Assembly (NCBI GenBank): GCA_963969345.1
Contig: OZ017768.1
Span: 2,876,718 to 2,940,717 of the forward strand
Direction of reading: 5' to 3'
Origin: Turbatrix aceti
Lineage: Eukaryota; Nematoda; Chromadorea; Rhabditida; Panagrolaimidae
DNA: 64,000 bases
Part shown: positions 1 through 11,303 of the stretch, in pieces
Layout: each line of letters begins with the position of its first letter
Position numbering within the stretch: position 1 is the first letter of the stretch
Translations under genes and position numbers: made by a program
Notes under the pieces: generated by a model
Seen by the model: only the letters and a program-made list of their open reading frames with translations
Told to the model about the DNA's origin: nothing
Databases searched by the model: none

Positions 1-518
1 TAACCAGGTTCTGGATTTTATAAAAACAACGGCTAACAAATTTTTTTGCAAAAAAAGCATGACACCCAGAACACTTTGCCAAGAAATTGCATCTAAAAAC
101 AGATTTGAATGAAAACGCGCGCATTTTCTGAATTTGTGAGAGTTTGTGCGCGCAACATGCGAAAGATTAGAAAACTCGCCGTCTGAAGATTTTTCAATTT
201 TTCACATTCCGGTTTTTTTGTGTGCTTTTGACTACGACTCTTCTTCTCGGCTAATTCACCTGTAATTTTTCCAAGTGAGTTTTTTTGTTATCATAAGGCC
301 TAGTTGGCGTCTGCCATTCGTGGCGGTATAATTTTTTTTGGGCATCTGCGCTGCGGGGTTTCTTGACCGCAGTTTTTTTTCTTTTGTGCAAAATTTGGAC
401 AGACTCGGCGGGTGCCAGTGGTTGGCACAGGGCTTTGTTGCTCCGGGCGACTTAAGGACGTATGTATGAGGTCTTGGATGGTCATTTATTTTGCAGGCAC
501 GTCTACTGACCACGAAGG
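1..518 (+). promoter_or_regulatory. 5' flank and probable 5'UTR intron of the Mps1/TTK gene
   Basis: No coding sequence is supported here. A good donor (GTGAGT) lies at about 276 and a T-rich stretch ending TTTTGCAG closes at about 496, 23 bases before the kinase ATG at 519. This fits either a 5'UTR intron or a trans-splice acceptor. The reverse-strand open frames across 256-513 lie inside this putative intron and resemble no known family. Confidence 0.4.
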
Positions 519-3030
519 ATGGCGTTCAGTCACATCGACCAGTTCAAGCAACGCTTCAAGAAGCGGAAGGAAGTCACCCGCGGCAATCGAGCTGAACTCG
601 AGGCTCAGGGATTTTCGTTGCCTGATACTTCGGGTGAGTATTTATTTAATTTAGTTTTTTTTGTGCATTTTAGGCACTTTTTTGCTATTTGGCGATGTTG
701 TAAAATGTTTTTATTGATTGAACCCAGTTTTTTTGGCGGTGGATCCTGTTTTTCTAATTTTTTTTACCCTTTTTACACACTTTCAAAAAACCCGAAAAAT
801 TATGTCTTTTTTTGGCATTTGACGCTGTTTTAGGAATTTTTTTTATCAATTGAACTCTGTTTTTCAAAAATCTCTTTTTTTTTTTGCATTTGACGTCGTT
901 TTTCGATTTTTTATCGATGAAACCCTGTTTTTCAACAAAATTGTTTTAGGCACCAATCCTGAAAGCGAGAACATCCTTCCGAGTGATTCGCTGCCCAAAA
1001 GTGTTCCTCCGGTGGATCCCGCGAAACTCCCGCCGATTTCCGACTCTGTCAAACGTCCGGCGACTTCTGTAACTGACCGACCACCTGTCAGCTCGGTCCA
1101 ACGAGTCAGCAGACCAGCGACTTGTTCTTCAACGATCGAAGCCAAGGTCGTGCTTCTTGAATCCAAGATTGGAGGCTTGGCAGGAGGCGATCAGCGAGTC
1201 CAGACCGATCCCCGGATTCAATGTCAAAAATCCATTCCTCCAGCTGCTCAAAAACCAACTCCAGTTCAAAAGGCGGCTGACGTCCCAGTTCAAAGGCCCA
1301 TCGCTCCGGAGAACCAACGAATGCCAAAATCCGTCGTCGGTCCGGTCGCTCCGCCAGCACGAGCTCCAATTTCGTCTCAAAATCGACGCCCTCGATCCGC
1401 ATCCGCCCGGGAAGACGTCAACAGTCCCCGTGACCGACAGCAGCAGGCCGCTCCTCGCCAGGCCCCCGCTCCGACCCTCAACCACCGCTCGAATTCCATC
1501 CCGACCATCCACCCCCAGCAGAGACGCACGGAGACAGTCAACGGCGAGGAATACCAAATCCTCAAATTGCTGGGCCGAGGCGGCTCGAGCCAGGTCTACC
1601 AGGCTCTACGGATCTCCGACGGCCTGGTCGTCGCCATCAAGGAAGTCAGCTTTGAAGGCCAGCCGGATGTCGTCAAGCAAAGTTACAAAAACGAAGTTGC
1701 GCTGTTGAAGAGTCTCCAGGGATCGCCGCATATTATCAAGCTTTATGCTTGGTGGGTTTTTTTTGATTTTTGGTGGGCATTTATTTTTATTTATTTTTTT
1801 ATTTTTCAGTGAACTGAAGGAGAAGCTGTACATCGTGCTGGAGAAGGGCGACACCGACATGGCGACTTACCTGCGGGATTCGAAGCAGTTTGATCCTCAT
1901 CTGACTAAATATTACTGGAATCAGATGCTGAAGTGCGTTGAAGCGATCCACGAACGAAGTAAGTGATTTTTTTATTGGTATTGACCTTATTTTTCGATTT
2001 TTGGGCATGAAAATTTGAAAAACAAGCGTTTTTTTACCAAAAAATGATTTTTTTGTACAAATAAACAGATTTTTTTATTTTTTTTCGGACAAAACATAGA
2101 TTTAGGATTTTTTTTAGATCTTTTTTTATTTTTTTAAATCGTTTTTTAAATGAAAAAAAAATTCAAAAATTATTTTTTTTATTTTTAAATGCAAAAAATA
2201 TTTTCAAAATTTTTTAAAAATAAAAATTGAGTCTTTTTTTTTTGCTTTCAGACATCGTCCACTCCGATCTCAAGCCCGCGAATTTCCTGATCGTCCGAGG
2301 CTTCTGCAAGCTCATCGACTTCGGCATCGCGGCACCAATCAATATGGATCACACGTCTGCCATCCGCGAGAGCCCAACCGGCACGTACAACTACATGGCA
2401 CCCGAGATGCTCAATTTCCAGAATGATGGCAACCTCCACGTATGTTTTTTTGCCTTTTGCTCGGGAATCAGCTTTATTCATGTTTGACCTGTTTTAGATC
2501 AATCTCGCCGCCGACGTCTGGTCCCTAGGCTGCATCCTTTACTACATGGTCTACCGGAAGCTCCCTTTCGAAAAGTACAACAACCTACGCAAGCTGCAGG
2601 CAATCATCAATCCGGACGTCGCTATCGAATTCCCGAAAATCGATGACGATCTTTTGTACGATGTCATCCAGCGGTGCCTAACGAGGGATCGTAAACAGCG
2701 TCCGACGGTGCAGGAGCTCCTCAGACATCCGTACCTCGAAGGCGGTGGGTTTTTTATGAACTGTGAAATTTTTTACCGTAAAAAAATCATTTTTCAGGCA
2801 ACGGATCGAACTCGTCGTTACGATCGTTTTCGACGAGTGCCAGTCTCGCCCGGACGCCGTCCCGTGTCATGAATTTTGACGACCTCAGCAAGGACGTCCT
2901 CGACGAGATGGCATCTGTCGTGCAGGCCAATACTCCCCGATCCGCTGCGAAGGCTGTATTCCAGCTCGCCACGCGACTCAATCTTCAGTCCTCGCGATCG
3001 TCGGAGGAAGAAAAAACTGCTGGTTCCTGA
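519..3030 (+). CDS. TTK: Mps1/TTK dual-specificity spindle-checkpoint kinase
   Basis: Six exons: 519-633, 950-1751, 1810-1958, 2252-2439, 2498-2744 and 2798-3030 (577 residues). The first 230 residues are Ser/Pro-rich and apparently disordered. The kinase domain follows: glycine loop GRGGSS near residue 247, lysine in VAIKEV near 269, catalytic [10 protein letters not shown] at 359-368, LIDFG near 376-380 and YMAPE after it. [12 protein letters not shown] with KLIDFGIA is the signature of the Mps1/TTK family, where HSD replaces the usual HRD. The family phosphorylates KNL1 MELT repeats and drives the spindle assembly checkpoint at kinetochores. No TPR domain like that of human TTK is obvious. 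The C-terminal 75 residues are Ser-rich. Membership in the family is seen in the motifs; the checkpoint role is inferred from the family. Confidence 0.9.
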
Positions 3031-3546
3031 TATAATATTTTTTTTTCTGACACGCACGAATTGAGCGGTTTTCTTGTCTTTGCACTTGGATTTATTAGTG
3101 CTTTGATTTGTAAAAATGGTAAATTGAGGCTATATTCTGCAAAGGTGTCAAATCAGCTGAATTTTAAATATATGAGTTAGATAAATTTGAACTGAGCTGA
3201 ACTGTGTAAATTTGATATAGAAAAACGTAAAAAATCAATTTTTTTTACTGATCGAATTATTATTTATTTATGAAAATTTCTTTCAAATGAGACCGTTTTT
3301 TACAAAAAAAACTATGAAACAGAACAAAAAACTGAGCGCAAAATTTGTGCAAAACTGATCTCATTTGAATTAATTTTCAAAAATCGGATCCATTTATATT
3401 CGAACTGTGAAAATCTGTTATTTGAACTGATATTTGATTCGACATCTCTGAAATTCAGCATTTTATGGTTGGAAAATTGATTTTATCGTAAAATATTATA
3501 ACTGATCAGATAATTTTTCATCCCGCAACCGCAACCCTCCAATCCA
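3031..3546. other. AT-rich intergenic gap between convergent genes
   Basis: This 516-base gap separates the stop of the kinase gene from the stop of ALG14 on the other strand. It must hold both 3'UTRs. It is A/T-rich and I see no open frame, repeat or RNA gene in it. Confidence 0.5.
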
Positions 3547-4233
3547 TTACGTGAGTATTCCCTGATAAGTAGTTCTCCGATACGCAGCCCGTAAATCCGG
3601 CCATTGGACGAAAAAGACGTCGGCGAGTCTGAGGTGGTAGAGAAGTTTTCCCGTGAGTGAAAGACTCGTCACGCGACACACGCTCTCGACGAATACGATC
3701 CGGCAGTCGTGAACTGTCAAATCCATGAGAAAAGCCGCGATGCAGACCGGTAAGCAGGTACCAGGCCCATTGCAGAGCACGACGTCGGGTTTCGCGACGA
3801 AAACCGCGTGACAGGCGGCGCCGAACGCGACGAGTGTCGTCCAGACCGAAGAAGCGTAACTCTGGCCGACCTCACGACTCCGTGGTATCCGGACGACGGA
3901 TACCTTGTTATTGTACGCGTTTGGTGCCCACTCGGCTTCGAGCGTGTTCACCTTCTCGGCACCCATAGCGTCGGTTTCCGCGACGATGTACGTCCTTCTG
4001 GGAAAGTGGTCAGGTTCGAGGTCTTTGATGAGCGACACCATCTCCTTGGTGTGCCCGCCGGAGCCGATGACAGCGACGAGCGATAGGTTGCACTTTCCGG
4101 GCTTCCGACCGTAGCCAGGCCAGTGGGGCGCATCGGCGTGCCGTTTTGACCGGGCTGCCAGCACGAGGTACGCTGTCAGCAGCGTCGGGACTGCCAGCAT
4201 CAGGAACAGCACCGCCAGTTGTGCGAGCACCAT
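3547..4233 (-). CDS. alg-14: ALG14, UDP-GlcNAc transferase membrane-anchor subunit
   Basis: A single exon of 228 residues if the ATG at 4233-4231 is used. That start is preferred because a T-rich TTGTTTTAG acceptor lies four bases upstream (ending 4238), a pattern of 5'UTR or trans-splicing; a longer frame runs back to 4284. The protein starts with a hydrophobic anchor (residues 3-25). It then carries GSGGHTKEM, the IPRSREVGQS segment, CNGPGTCLP and FVESVCRV, all hallmarks of ALG14. In known ALG14 the protein anchors catalytic ALG13 at the cytosolic face of the ER and adds the second GlcNAc to dolichol-PP-GlcNAc. The length matches the family. The gene lies 265 bases downstream of another minus-strand gene, so the pair may be co-transcribed. 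Confidence 0.93.
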   Translation of the reverse strand: MVLAQLAVLFLMLAVPTLLTAYLVLAARSKRHADAPHWPGYGRKPGKCNLSLVAVIGSGGHTKEMVSLIKDLEPDHFPRRTYIVAETDAMGAEKVNTLEAEWAPNAYNNKVSVVRIPRSREVGQSYASSVWTTLVAFGAACHAVFVAKPDVVLCNGPGTCLPVCIAAFLMDLTVHDCRIVFVESVCRVTSLSLTGKLLYHLRLADVFFVQWPDLRAAYRRTTYQGILT

Positions 4234-4498
4234 CGCGCTAAAACAATCAGTAAAAAACAAAAAAAAATGAAGTAAAACGATCAAAATAGCCTAAAAACAA
4301 ACCTAAACCCCAACAAAAAATAAACATAATAAAAACCAACACCTTCTACCGTAAAAACAATTGTAACAAAGTAAGAACGTAACTTCTTCTCCTCGAAACC
4401 AGATAAGACCAATCAGTTGATCTTGGCACGAAAACCATTGCATGTCTCATTTTTCAATTTTTTTTTCAGTTATCATACGCATCCTAGGCCTTACAAAT

Positions 4499-5548
4499 CT
4501 ACAAAATGACGTAATTGTTATGAATGTCGAGCATCTGGAGCACGTCGGGTGGGAGATCTTCCTGCTGGTTTCCCTGCTCGTCGAGGTAGTCAAAAAGGGT
4601 CTCGAGACGGGAAAGAGGCTGTCGCATAACTGGCATCGACAGAATTCCCTTGGCGGTCTGCGTGAGACGGTAGTTGCATGCGAGTTCCAGTTTTCTCACC
4701 AGATGCATCGTTTTTAGGCCTCCGACGAAGAAGTCGACTGCCCGGACGACGCCCACGACCCGGAGCCTGACGCCGACCTCGCCGAGAATGTGGAAATTTC
4801 GGGAATGGACGACAGTCGATGAATAGGCGCAGGTAGCGACCAGCAGGGTTTCAAATTCCTCGAGACTGAGATCGTGGATCACGGAGAATTCTTCGTGGGT
4901 GACTTCCTGGTCGTACCAGGTGTCGAAGAGATCGCAGTCAAATTGCTTCATTCGGGTGGGATTCACGTAAAACTCGACTCCTGCACACTAAAAAATTATT
5001 ATATAACATTTTTGGATACGATGGGTCAGTTAGGCTAACTTACGATAACTCTGAAGTGCCGAAAAGTGGATTTTGACCTGACATCTTCCGCCATGAGCGC
5101 CTGGTGCACATTCACCCCAAATGACACCTTGAGCGTCCCAGGATCCACCTCGATGTCCTCGATGCATTCTGGTCTCTTCCAGTGATCTTTCTCCACCTGG
5201 AAAAATACAAAATGACAAAAAAAACAACGCGGAGTACAAAAAACCCACAAATCTGACGTCGATGTTGCCGATTTTCAAAAAGTAATCCACAATGACTTCA
5301 TATTTGCTCCCGGCGATCGGAGCGACGCTAGCCGTGATTCTCCAGCCCTGGGTTGGTCGCCGAACTGCCTAAATACAAATTTTAAACATAGTCCTGGACA
5401 AAAAAGCGAGACGAACCTTGACAACAATATCGAAGCAAGCTTTCTCGGCACACTCTTCAACCTCTGCGCTGGACGCGTCGTCGAGGTTGAGCTCGATGCA
5501 TGCAGAAATATGAAGTCTATTGAGGACCTCCAATCGACGTGGCAACAT
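4499..5548 (-). CDS. uncharacterised four-exon protein upstream of ALG14
   Basis: The model joins exons from the ATG at 5548: about 5548-5417, then about 5371-5253, 5198-5044 and 4991-4499. The joints are in phase at GT/AG sites (FRVI then CAGVEFYVNP at the last joint; DVRF then VEKDHW at the one before). It encodes roughly 300 residues. The C-terminal exon is the longest and includes TWYDQEVTHEEFSVIHDLS and LRVVGVVRAVDFF. I see no signal peptide, membrane span or catalytic motif, and I do not recognise the family. It sits 265 bases upstream of ALG14 on the same strand, so an operon is possible. The exon structure is reasonably sure; the function is unknown. Confidence 0.6.
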
Positions 5549-6419
5549 TGCTAGCGGCTATTGGACACGTTGAAGCCAAAAAAGGTGAACCAACAGGTCT
5601 CTGTTTGTATGAAAGCGTCAGCATAAAAATTTTTCTTTGAAGAATTTTCGTGGTGAGAGGATCTTTTTTGCGGAATTTGGGTGAATAGAGTTTGCGTCTG
5701 TTTTTTTCGGGATTACGTTTGTTTTTTTATGAATGGCCTTCAATACTGTATTTTTTACGGTAGGTTTTGTTGTTTTGTTACGATACATGACGATGTGATT
5801 TGAAACATGATTATTGGTTTTTACATTAAAAAAATGTTTTTTTGATTGAAAATTACGATAATCGGCTCAGTTTTTGGAAGTTTTTATACATTCCATGAAA
5901 TTGAAATCGTAATAAAAATTGCTATCTCTCCGTCCGCCGTCTACGAACGCTGCTGAGCTGCTTACTCCGTCTGGCGCTACCTGACCGGAGCTTATAGCTC
6001 AAAAAGCCGTCTTCGTCCGCATCCCGACAGTCCTGGTCCGTCGGCAGCCTTCGGCACACGAACTGGAAGCACTCAGGCTGTCATGTGTGTTTACAGCCCC
6101 CTGGAGCGGTGTCAGGGGCCGTCTTCGTCCCCAAAGGCACTCGGAGTCGCGTTGACTGACGTCTTCTGTCAACAAAGCGCACGCCATCCTCTCAAAGATG
6201 CCTCTTGGCTGCCAAAGAAGAAGAAGACAAAAAAGGAGGCGTGGTCTCTGCGAGGTGGATGGCCTACGGTAGGTATGGATGGATAGGAGGGTACATGGCG
6301 CTCTCGGCGACGCGCACCCTCCTCCGCCTACCGTTTAATCCGGCTGCCAACCCCTGTCGACTGGCTGGCACCGCGCTGCGCTTTCGAGAAACTTGCCCTG
6401 TCAGCGACGACGGCACGCC
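5549..6419. promoter_or_regulatory. shared upstream region of divergent genes
   Basis: This region lies between the minus-strand gene that starts at 5548 and the LIM-homeobox gene that starts at 6420, so it likely carries both promoters. The part from 5930 to 6420 is markedly more GC-rich than typical intergenic DNA here and holds short open frames (for example 6083-6286), none with a recognisable protein pattern. I could not identify a TATA box or a confident start site. Confidence 0.35.
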
Positions 6420-9400
6420 ATGGAGGATAGCGCCGCGCTCATGCCTCCCACGTCGGTCAGCTACGTTCATTCGGAATTTTCAGGTGTGTACGGGCGGGGT
6501 TTTTTGTTTGCAAACCTGACAAAAAAATTTTTCAACGAACCATTTTTTTGTTTTAAAAAAATCTAAAATGTTCTAAAAAATTCTAAAAACCCAAGAAAAT
6601 TACGTTTACCCTTCCAGACGACCAACAACCAGCATCCACCTCCCAGCAGCACCCCTACGTCCTCCGACTTCAGCTGTCTGGTCCAACTACCTGCTCCAGG
6701 TGCAAATTCGAGATCCAGGAAAAGTATGCGGATTTTTTGATTTTCTCCCCCAAACAAATTCGATTCAGGCATCTTCTGCGAGTGATCGACGACTTCTACC
6801 ACGAGCATTGTCTGCGTTGCACGTGCTGCAACAAACTCCTCGGCTCCATGGATTCCTGCTTCGTCCGCAACGGTCAGGTCCTTTGCAAGGACGATCACCT
6901 AAAGTGAGTATTTTTTCTCACAACTCCCATTTTTCCATTTTGAAATGCATACATACATAGTTGACGTCAAATTATCTCCTGGCAAAACATCTAGATGCCT
7001 GTTGTTTGTGATTCGCGTACAAAAAGGTCGGCAGTCTGTGGACGGGAATCCCGAGATTTGACCTGGAATGTGCCATTTTCTTCGGCTTCGGAGAGGGTTG
7101 ACTCGGTTTTTTTTTCTTTTTTAAATCCCCTTGGGATACGAATACGATTTTTTTGTAGGTGGAGGATTTGCTGCTACTTTTTCAAAAAAATTTTAATCCG
7201 TGCCGGTTTTTCAAATTTCGAAATTAAAATTTTAATTTCCAAAAAAATGTTTCTGTGAATTTTACCCTCTCAAGAAACCCAACTTTTGACCTCTGATAAC
7301 TGAAATATCAAAAACTAAATATTTAAAATCCGAGTTCCTCTCACCCCTCGATAGGACGTCGGATTAAAATATTATGCCACTTTGTGACCGACCGCGTCAG
7401 GGATTAAAACGTGCAAAATCCTTGACTCACGCGGAAGGTGTTGCGCGGGTGGACCGGGCACCAAAGGGCTTCATGCTGCTTGTTTTCCCACGAATTGCGT
7501 ACGCCTTTGTCTGGGATTACTGGGTACCTTTGCGTGACTCATTTTGCAATTTGTCGGCCGCGTAGGACGTTTGTTAAATTTCTGCGAATTGCAACAAACC
7601 AAGTCACCACTTGCGAGGAGACTCGGAAGTGGGTCCTTGAACTGCTCTGGACTACTGTAGTTTTTTTTGCTCTTCATTGCCACTGCCGGCGCCAAAAAGG
7701 CGGTTGCGTGTCGATGGTCACTTTTACCTCCCGGGCATTGTTGAAGAACAAGCAAGCTTTCGGCCACTCAACACAGCCCCCGGGCATCCCATCCCGGCGC
7801 CCGGACCCGTGCCAAAAATTGTGTATATACAGTATCCGGGTCAATAATTCATTTTTTCTGTCTGCGCAAAGACAACTTGACTTGACTGGATCTCGAGCGA
7901 GACAGTCAAGCGCGGATCATCCCGAGTTTGTTGCGTCACGAACTCGGGATCGTCGCTCGACACGGTTGGCACTTGGTGCCAACTTTGATTGACTCTTGTG
8001 ACTGACTCGGGAGGACAGTAGAAAAAAGGAGGGGGGGGGGCAGTGCGGGAGATTAGCGCGGGCGAGCGTGTAATTACTGCAGCTTATTAGGAGGTTGCGG
8101 GAGCGGTTGCGCTTACTCACATCAGAGGACGACGGGACTGCGCTGTCTTTTGTTGTTGTTGTAAGAGGCTTCTTGGATTTGGATTTTTCCCGCGGGAAAA
8201 AAGGACAGGTTCATATCGGGAGCGGATCTACCGGGCTTCAAAGCGGCAGGATGGGTTGTCATCTGATTGCACCCGGCTGTCGGGATCGAGATATTGAAAA
8301 TCTGTGCGCATATAAAATTATCCAATTTTTTTGAAATGTGCCAAAGTTGTTGAAAAATTTTTAACAACACAAGGAACTTTGAAAAAAACTTTGCATTCCT
8401 TTACCTGGCGTCGTGCCTAAATTTAGCGTGAATGAACACCAAAAATAATTATCGTGGGTCCGAAAGGTGCGCCCTACAGGTACGGCACCTGGGTGCCAAA
8501 TGTCAAGCCAGGCACGTGGACTCATGTTTGACCTCTTATCCGGGTCAAACTACCGTAAATTTAAATATTTTCTTTTCCGAGTTTTGTATTTACTCAGATG
8601 GATGTCAGTTGTCCAGGGGAGACAGGACTCTTGTCACTCACCCCATCCAAGCACGTCTCCGGTCTCCGGCGGCAGTTTTCACTTGTCCTGAGGCGGTCGT
8701 TGGTTGGGCCGAGTCCAATCCGGCCTCGCCACAACACGAGACAAGTTGTTTGCCACGGATGATCTCCCTGTATTCATCCAAATCCTGGACGACATTCATC
8801 CCGGATGCCCTTCACCCCTCAGAAAAAGAGAGAGGTGTACTCATGCCCGGATTTTGACGCCTCTCGTCTCTTGCCGGGTTGCACAACCAACCAAGCCGAC
8901 GAGCAGGCGCAGGCACAGGCAAGAAGGCGCCACTCGTAATGTGGCAATATTTGGCATGCCATCTGCCAACAACGGCCCGCTCTGAGTGTCATGCAACCGC
9001 CGTCGCGACTTGCGACTCGCGAGGCGCCAAAATGCAAATCACAAGTGCGCAAACAACAATAAACACCGATGGCACCGAGCGTAGCCAAACAAGAGGGAAA
9101 AACACTGATTTGCACTTGACAAATAAGATTTTTTGCTTTTTATGGCTTCTACGAGAGTATCATGGCCGTTTATCAGCTGGGGACCTAGAAAATATAAAAA
9201 AGCATGTTCGGCTAAAATATGCAAACAGTTTTTGTTTGTGAACGAATACAAACTTTTTTGACCGTTTTCCTGAACACAAACAAAAAAAAACTAAATTTCA
9301 TCGTGAATAAACAATTTGTTTTTTAATTAAAAAATTTTAATTTTAATTTTTAAAAATTAAAATGCTTTATTTTTGATTTATTTTAAAAAATAAATTTTTT

Positions 9401-10669
9401 TTATTTTAAAAACTTGAAATAATAATTTTTTTATTTAAAAAAAATAAAATTTTATTTTTTTCAATTTTTAAAAATTAATTTTTAATAACTAATTTTTTTT
9501 TAATTTAAAGAAATAAAATTAATTTAAAATTTTTTTTAAATAAATTTTTTTTTAAAATTTTTTTTAAATAAAAAAAAATTAATTTTACAGTTTAAAAAAG
9601 TAAAAAATTAAAATTTGTTCACCAAAAAATTTTCAATAGCCCAATTAACGAACCCAAATTCCAGCTTCTTCTCCCCCAAATGCTCCCGCTGCCTGCAACC
9701 CCTGCAACCCAACGACTACGTCCAGCGCTCGCGGGACCACACATTCCACACGCACTGCTTCCACTGCGTGTACTGCGGCCTCCCGCTCCGGACCGGCGAT
9801 CAGTACTTCTGCATCGAGGGCCAGATCGTCTGCCAGCAGGACTACGCTTACATCTGCCACCCGCCTGGCACCTCTCCGCCCGGTGGCATGGTCCCTCCTG
9901 TGCCTCTGCCGCCGCCTCCGCCTGTCAACGTGCCCGGCGTTGATGCTTCCGGCTACGGCACCCCTCCGATGGTGGCTTTCTACAACGACGTCATGGACCT
10001 GTCCTCGGCTGTGGTCGTGCCTCAGACAGGTGGTCGGAACAGGTCGTCGTCGAAGAAGCCTCCGAAGAGGCCTCGGACGATTTTGAACAGTCAACAAAGA
10101 CGTGCTTTTAAAATCGCGTTCGAAAAAGGTCCGAAGCCGAGTCGAAAGGTTCGAGAACTTCTGGCCAAGGAAACTGGACTTTCCGTTCGAGTTGTCCAAG
10201 TTTGGTTCCAGAATCAGCGAGCTAAGGTAATTTTTAGTACATTTTTTTAAAAACACTAAAAAACATGAAAAACACCCCATTTTAGATCAAAAAAATCCAG
10301 AGAAAGCAGGATCAGGTCCAGACAAATTCCGTGGACTCTGATCCAAAATCCGCGGACGCGGACGACGATGCGAAGTCGACGATCTCCGGCAAGTCCCTGG
10401 ATGGTTCGTCCGGCGCTCTGCTGCGGCCTCTTTCAATCGAGATGCCGATTTCAGACTCGGAATCAGAAGACGTCGACGCGGATGCGGATGTCGATTCCGG
10501 TAGGTCGTCGTCGGCGACCCTCCAGCGCCAGGAATCGGCAAACTCATTTTACTCGGGTGCCAACAACGCCTCCGAGCCTCAGCCTGCCACCGGCGATGGC
10601 GGCAAGGAACTCACGACGCCCATCGACAAGCTTTACCACCTCCACAGCACGTACTTTGCCTACGTCTAG
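6420..10669 (+). CDS. lim-6: LMX1-type LIM-homeodomain transcription factor (LIM-6 like)
   Basis: Five exons: 6420-6483, 6618-6723, 6769-6903, 9665-10226 and 10286-10669 (416 residues). LIM domain 1 spans about residues 47-101 (CSRCKFEI, then HEHCLRCTCC and CKDDH). LIM domain 2 starts at about 108 (CSRCLQPL, then HTHCFHCVYC and CQQDYAYI). The homeodomain starts near 235: KRPRTILNSQQRRAFKIAFE, then KVRELLAKETGLSVRVVQVW and FQNQRAKIKK, which is diagnostic of the LMX1 class. A Pro-rich linker lies between LIM2 and the homeodomain; the C-terminus is acidic and Ser-rich. LMX1 proteins bind AT-rich DNA and specify neuron identity; the C. elegans member is LIM-6. The exon 3-4 intron is 2.76 kb, by far the longest of this gene, and may hold enhancers. 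Confidence 0.93.
6904..9664 (+). promoter_or_regulatory. long third intron of the LMX1-type gene
   Basis: The intron divides the two LIM domains. Its centre (about 6980-9130) is much more GC-balanced than other introns in the window, while its last 400 bases (9250-9650) are nearly pure A/T with many TTAAAATTT-like stretches. Open frames in the centre (for example 7438-7992 and 8432-8857) match no known family. GGATTA/TAATCC-type homeodomain sites are visible (GGATTAAAA near 7361 and 7400, GGGATTACTGG near 7514), along with TGACTCA-type AP-1 sites (near 7424 and 7533). A cis-regulatory role is inferred from composition and motifs only. Confidence 0.4.
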
Positions 10670-11303
10670 GCAACCTACTCGCTGGCCTTTATGTACTTTT
10701 GCATTTTTGTAATTGTTCTACTGCATTTTGTTTTTGACAGTTTGTGTGCCGATAAAGTTGCCAGAAATTTTTGGTTTTTTACGTGTTTTTTTACCAAAAT
10801 TTGTATGATTGCGTGTTTGTTCTTGTTTTCTTTTTTTGAAATAATTTTCAAAAAAAAACATTTTTTTATTTTTTAAAAAAGCAAATTTTTTCAAAAACAT
10901 GAAAAATGGGAAAAAAAGAAAAATGAAAAGAAGAAAATGAAAGTAAAAAAAATAAAAAAAAATGAAAAAAAAATAAAAAAAATAAAATAAAAAATTAAAC
11001 AAAAAGTGAAAAAAATAGAAAGAAGAAAAGAAAAAAATAGAATATGAAAATGAAAAAAAAGATAATTAAAGAAATTAAAAATGAAAAAAAAATTCCTAAT
11101 TTTATTCTCGGATTGACATTATCCATGCCATCCATGTATAAATATCAAATCTATTTTACATGAACGTTCCCAAAGAAATTCTGCATACGATGTTGCCGAT
11201 ATAAATCATCAGTGTTTTCATTTACATGTATCAGTCGATTTACTCGACCTTTACTCAGCCGCTTGACGCTTGACGTCTGATAGTGATACTCCACTCGCTG
11301 GGT
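10670..11303. other. A/T-rich intergenic region
   Basis: Holds the 3'UTR of the LIM-homeobox gene and the 5' flank of the phosphatase gene. The stretch from about 10840 to 11100 is almost purine-only on the + strand (runs of AAAAATG and GAAAA), a simple low-complexity tract. No coding sequence is supported. Confidence 0.5.

Noticed and set aside
7438..7992. 184-codon frame in the LMX1-gene intron
   Set aside because: No known domain and mixed codon use; probably chance in GC-balanced intron DNA.
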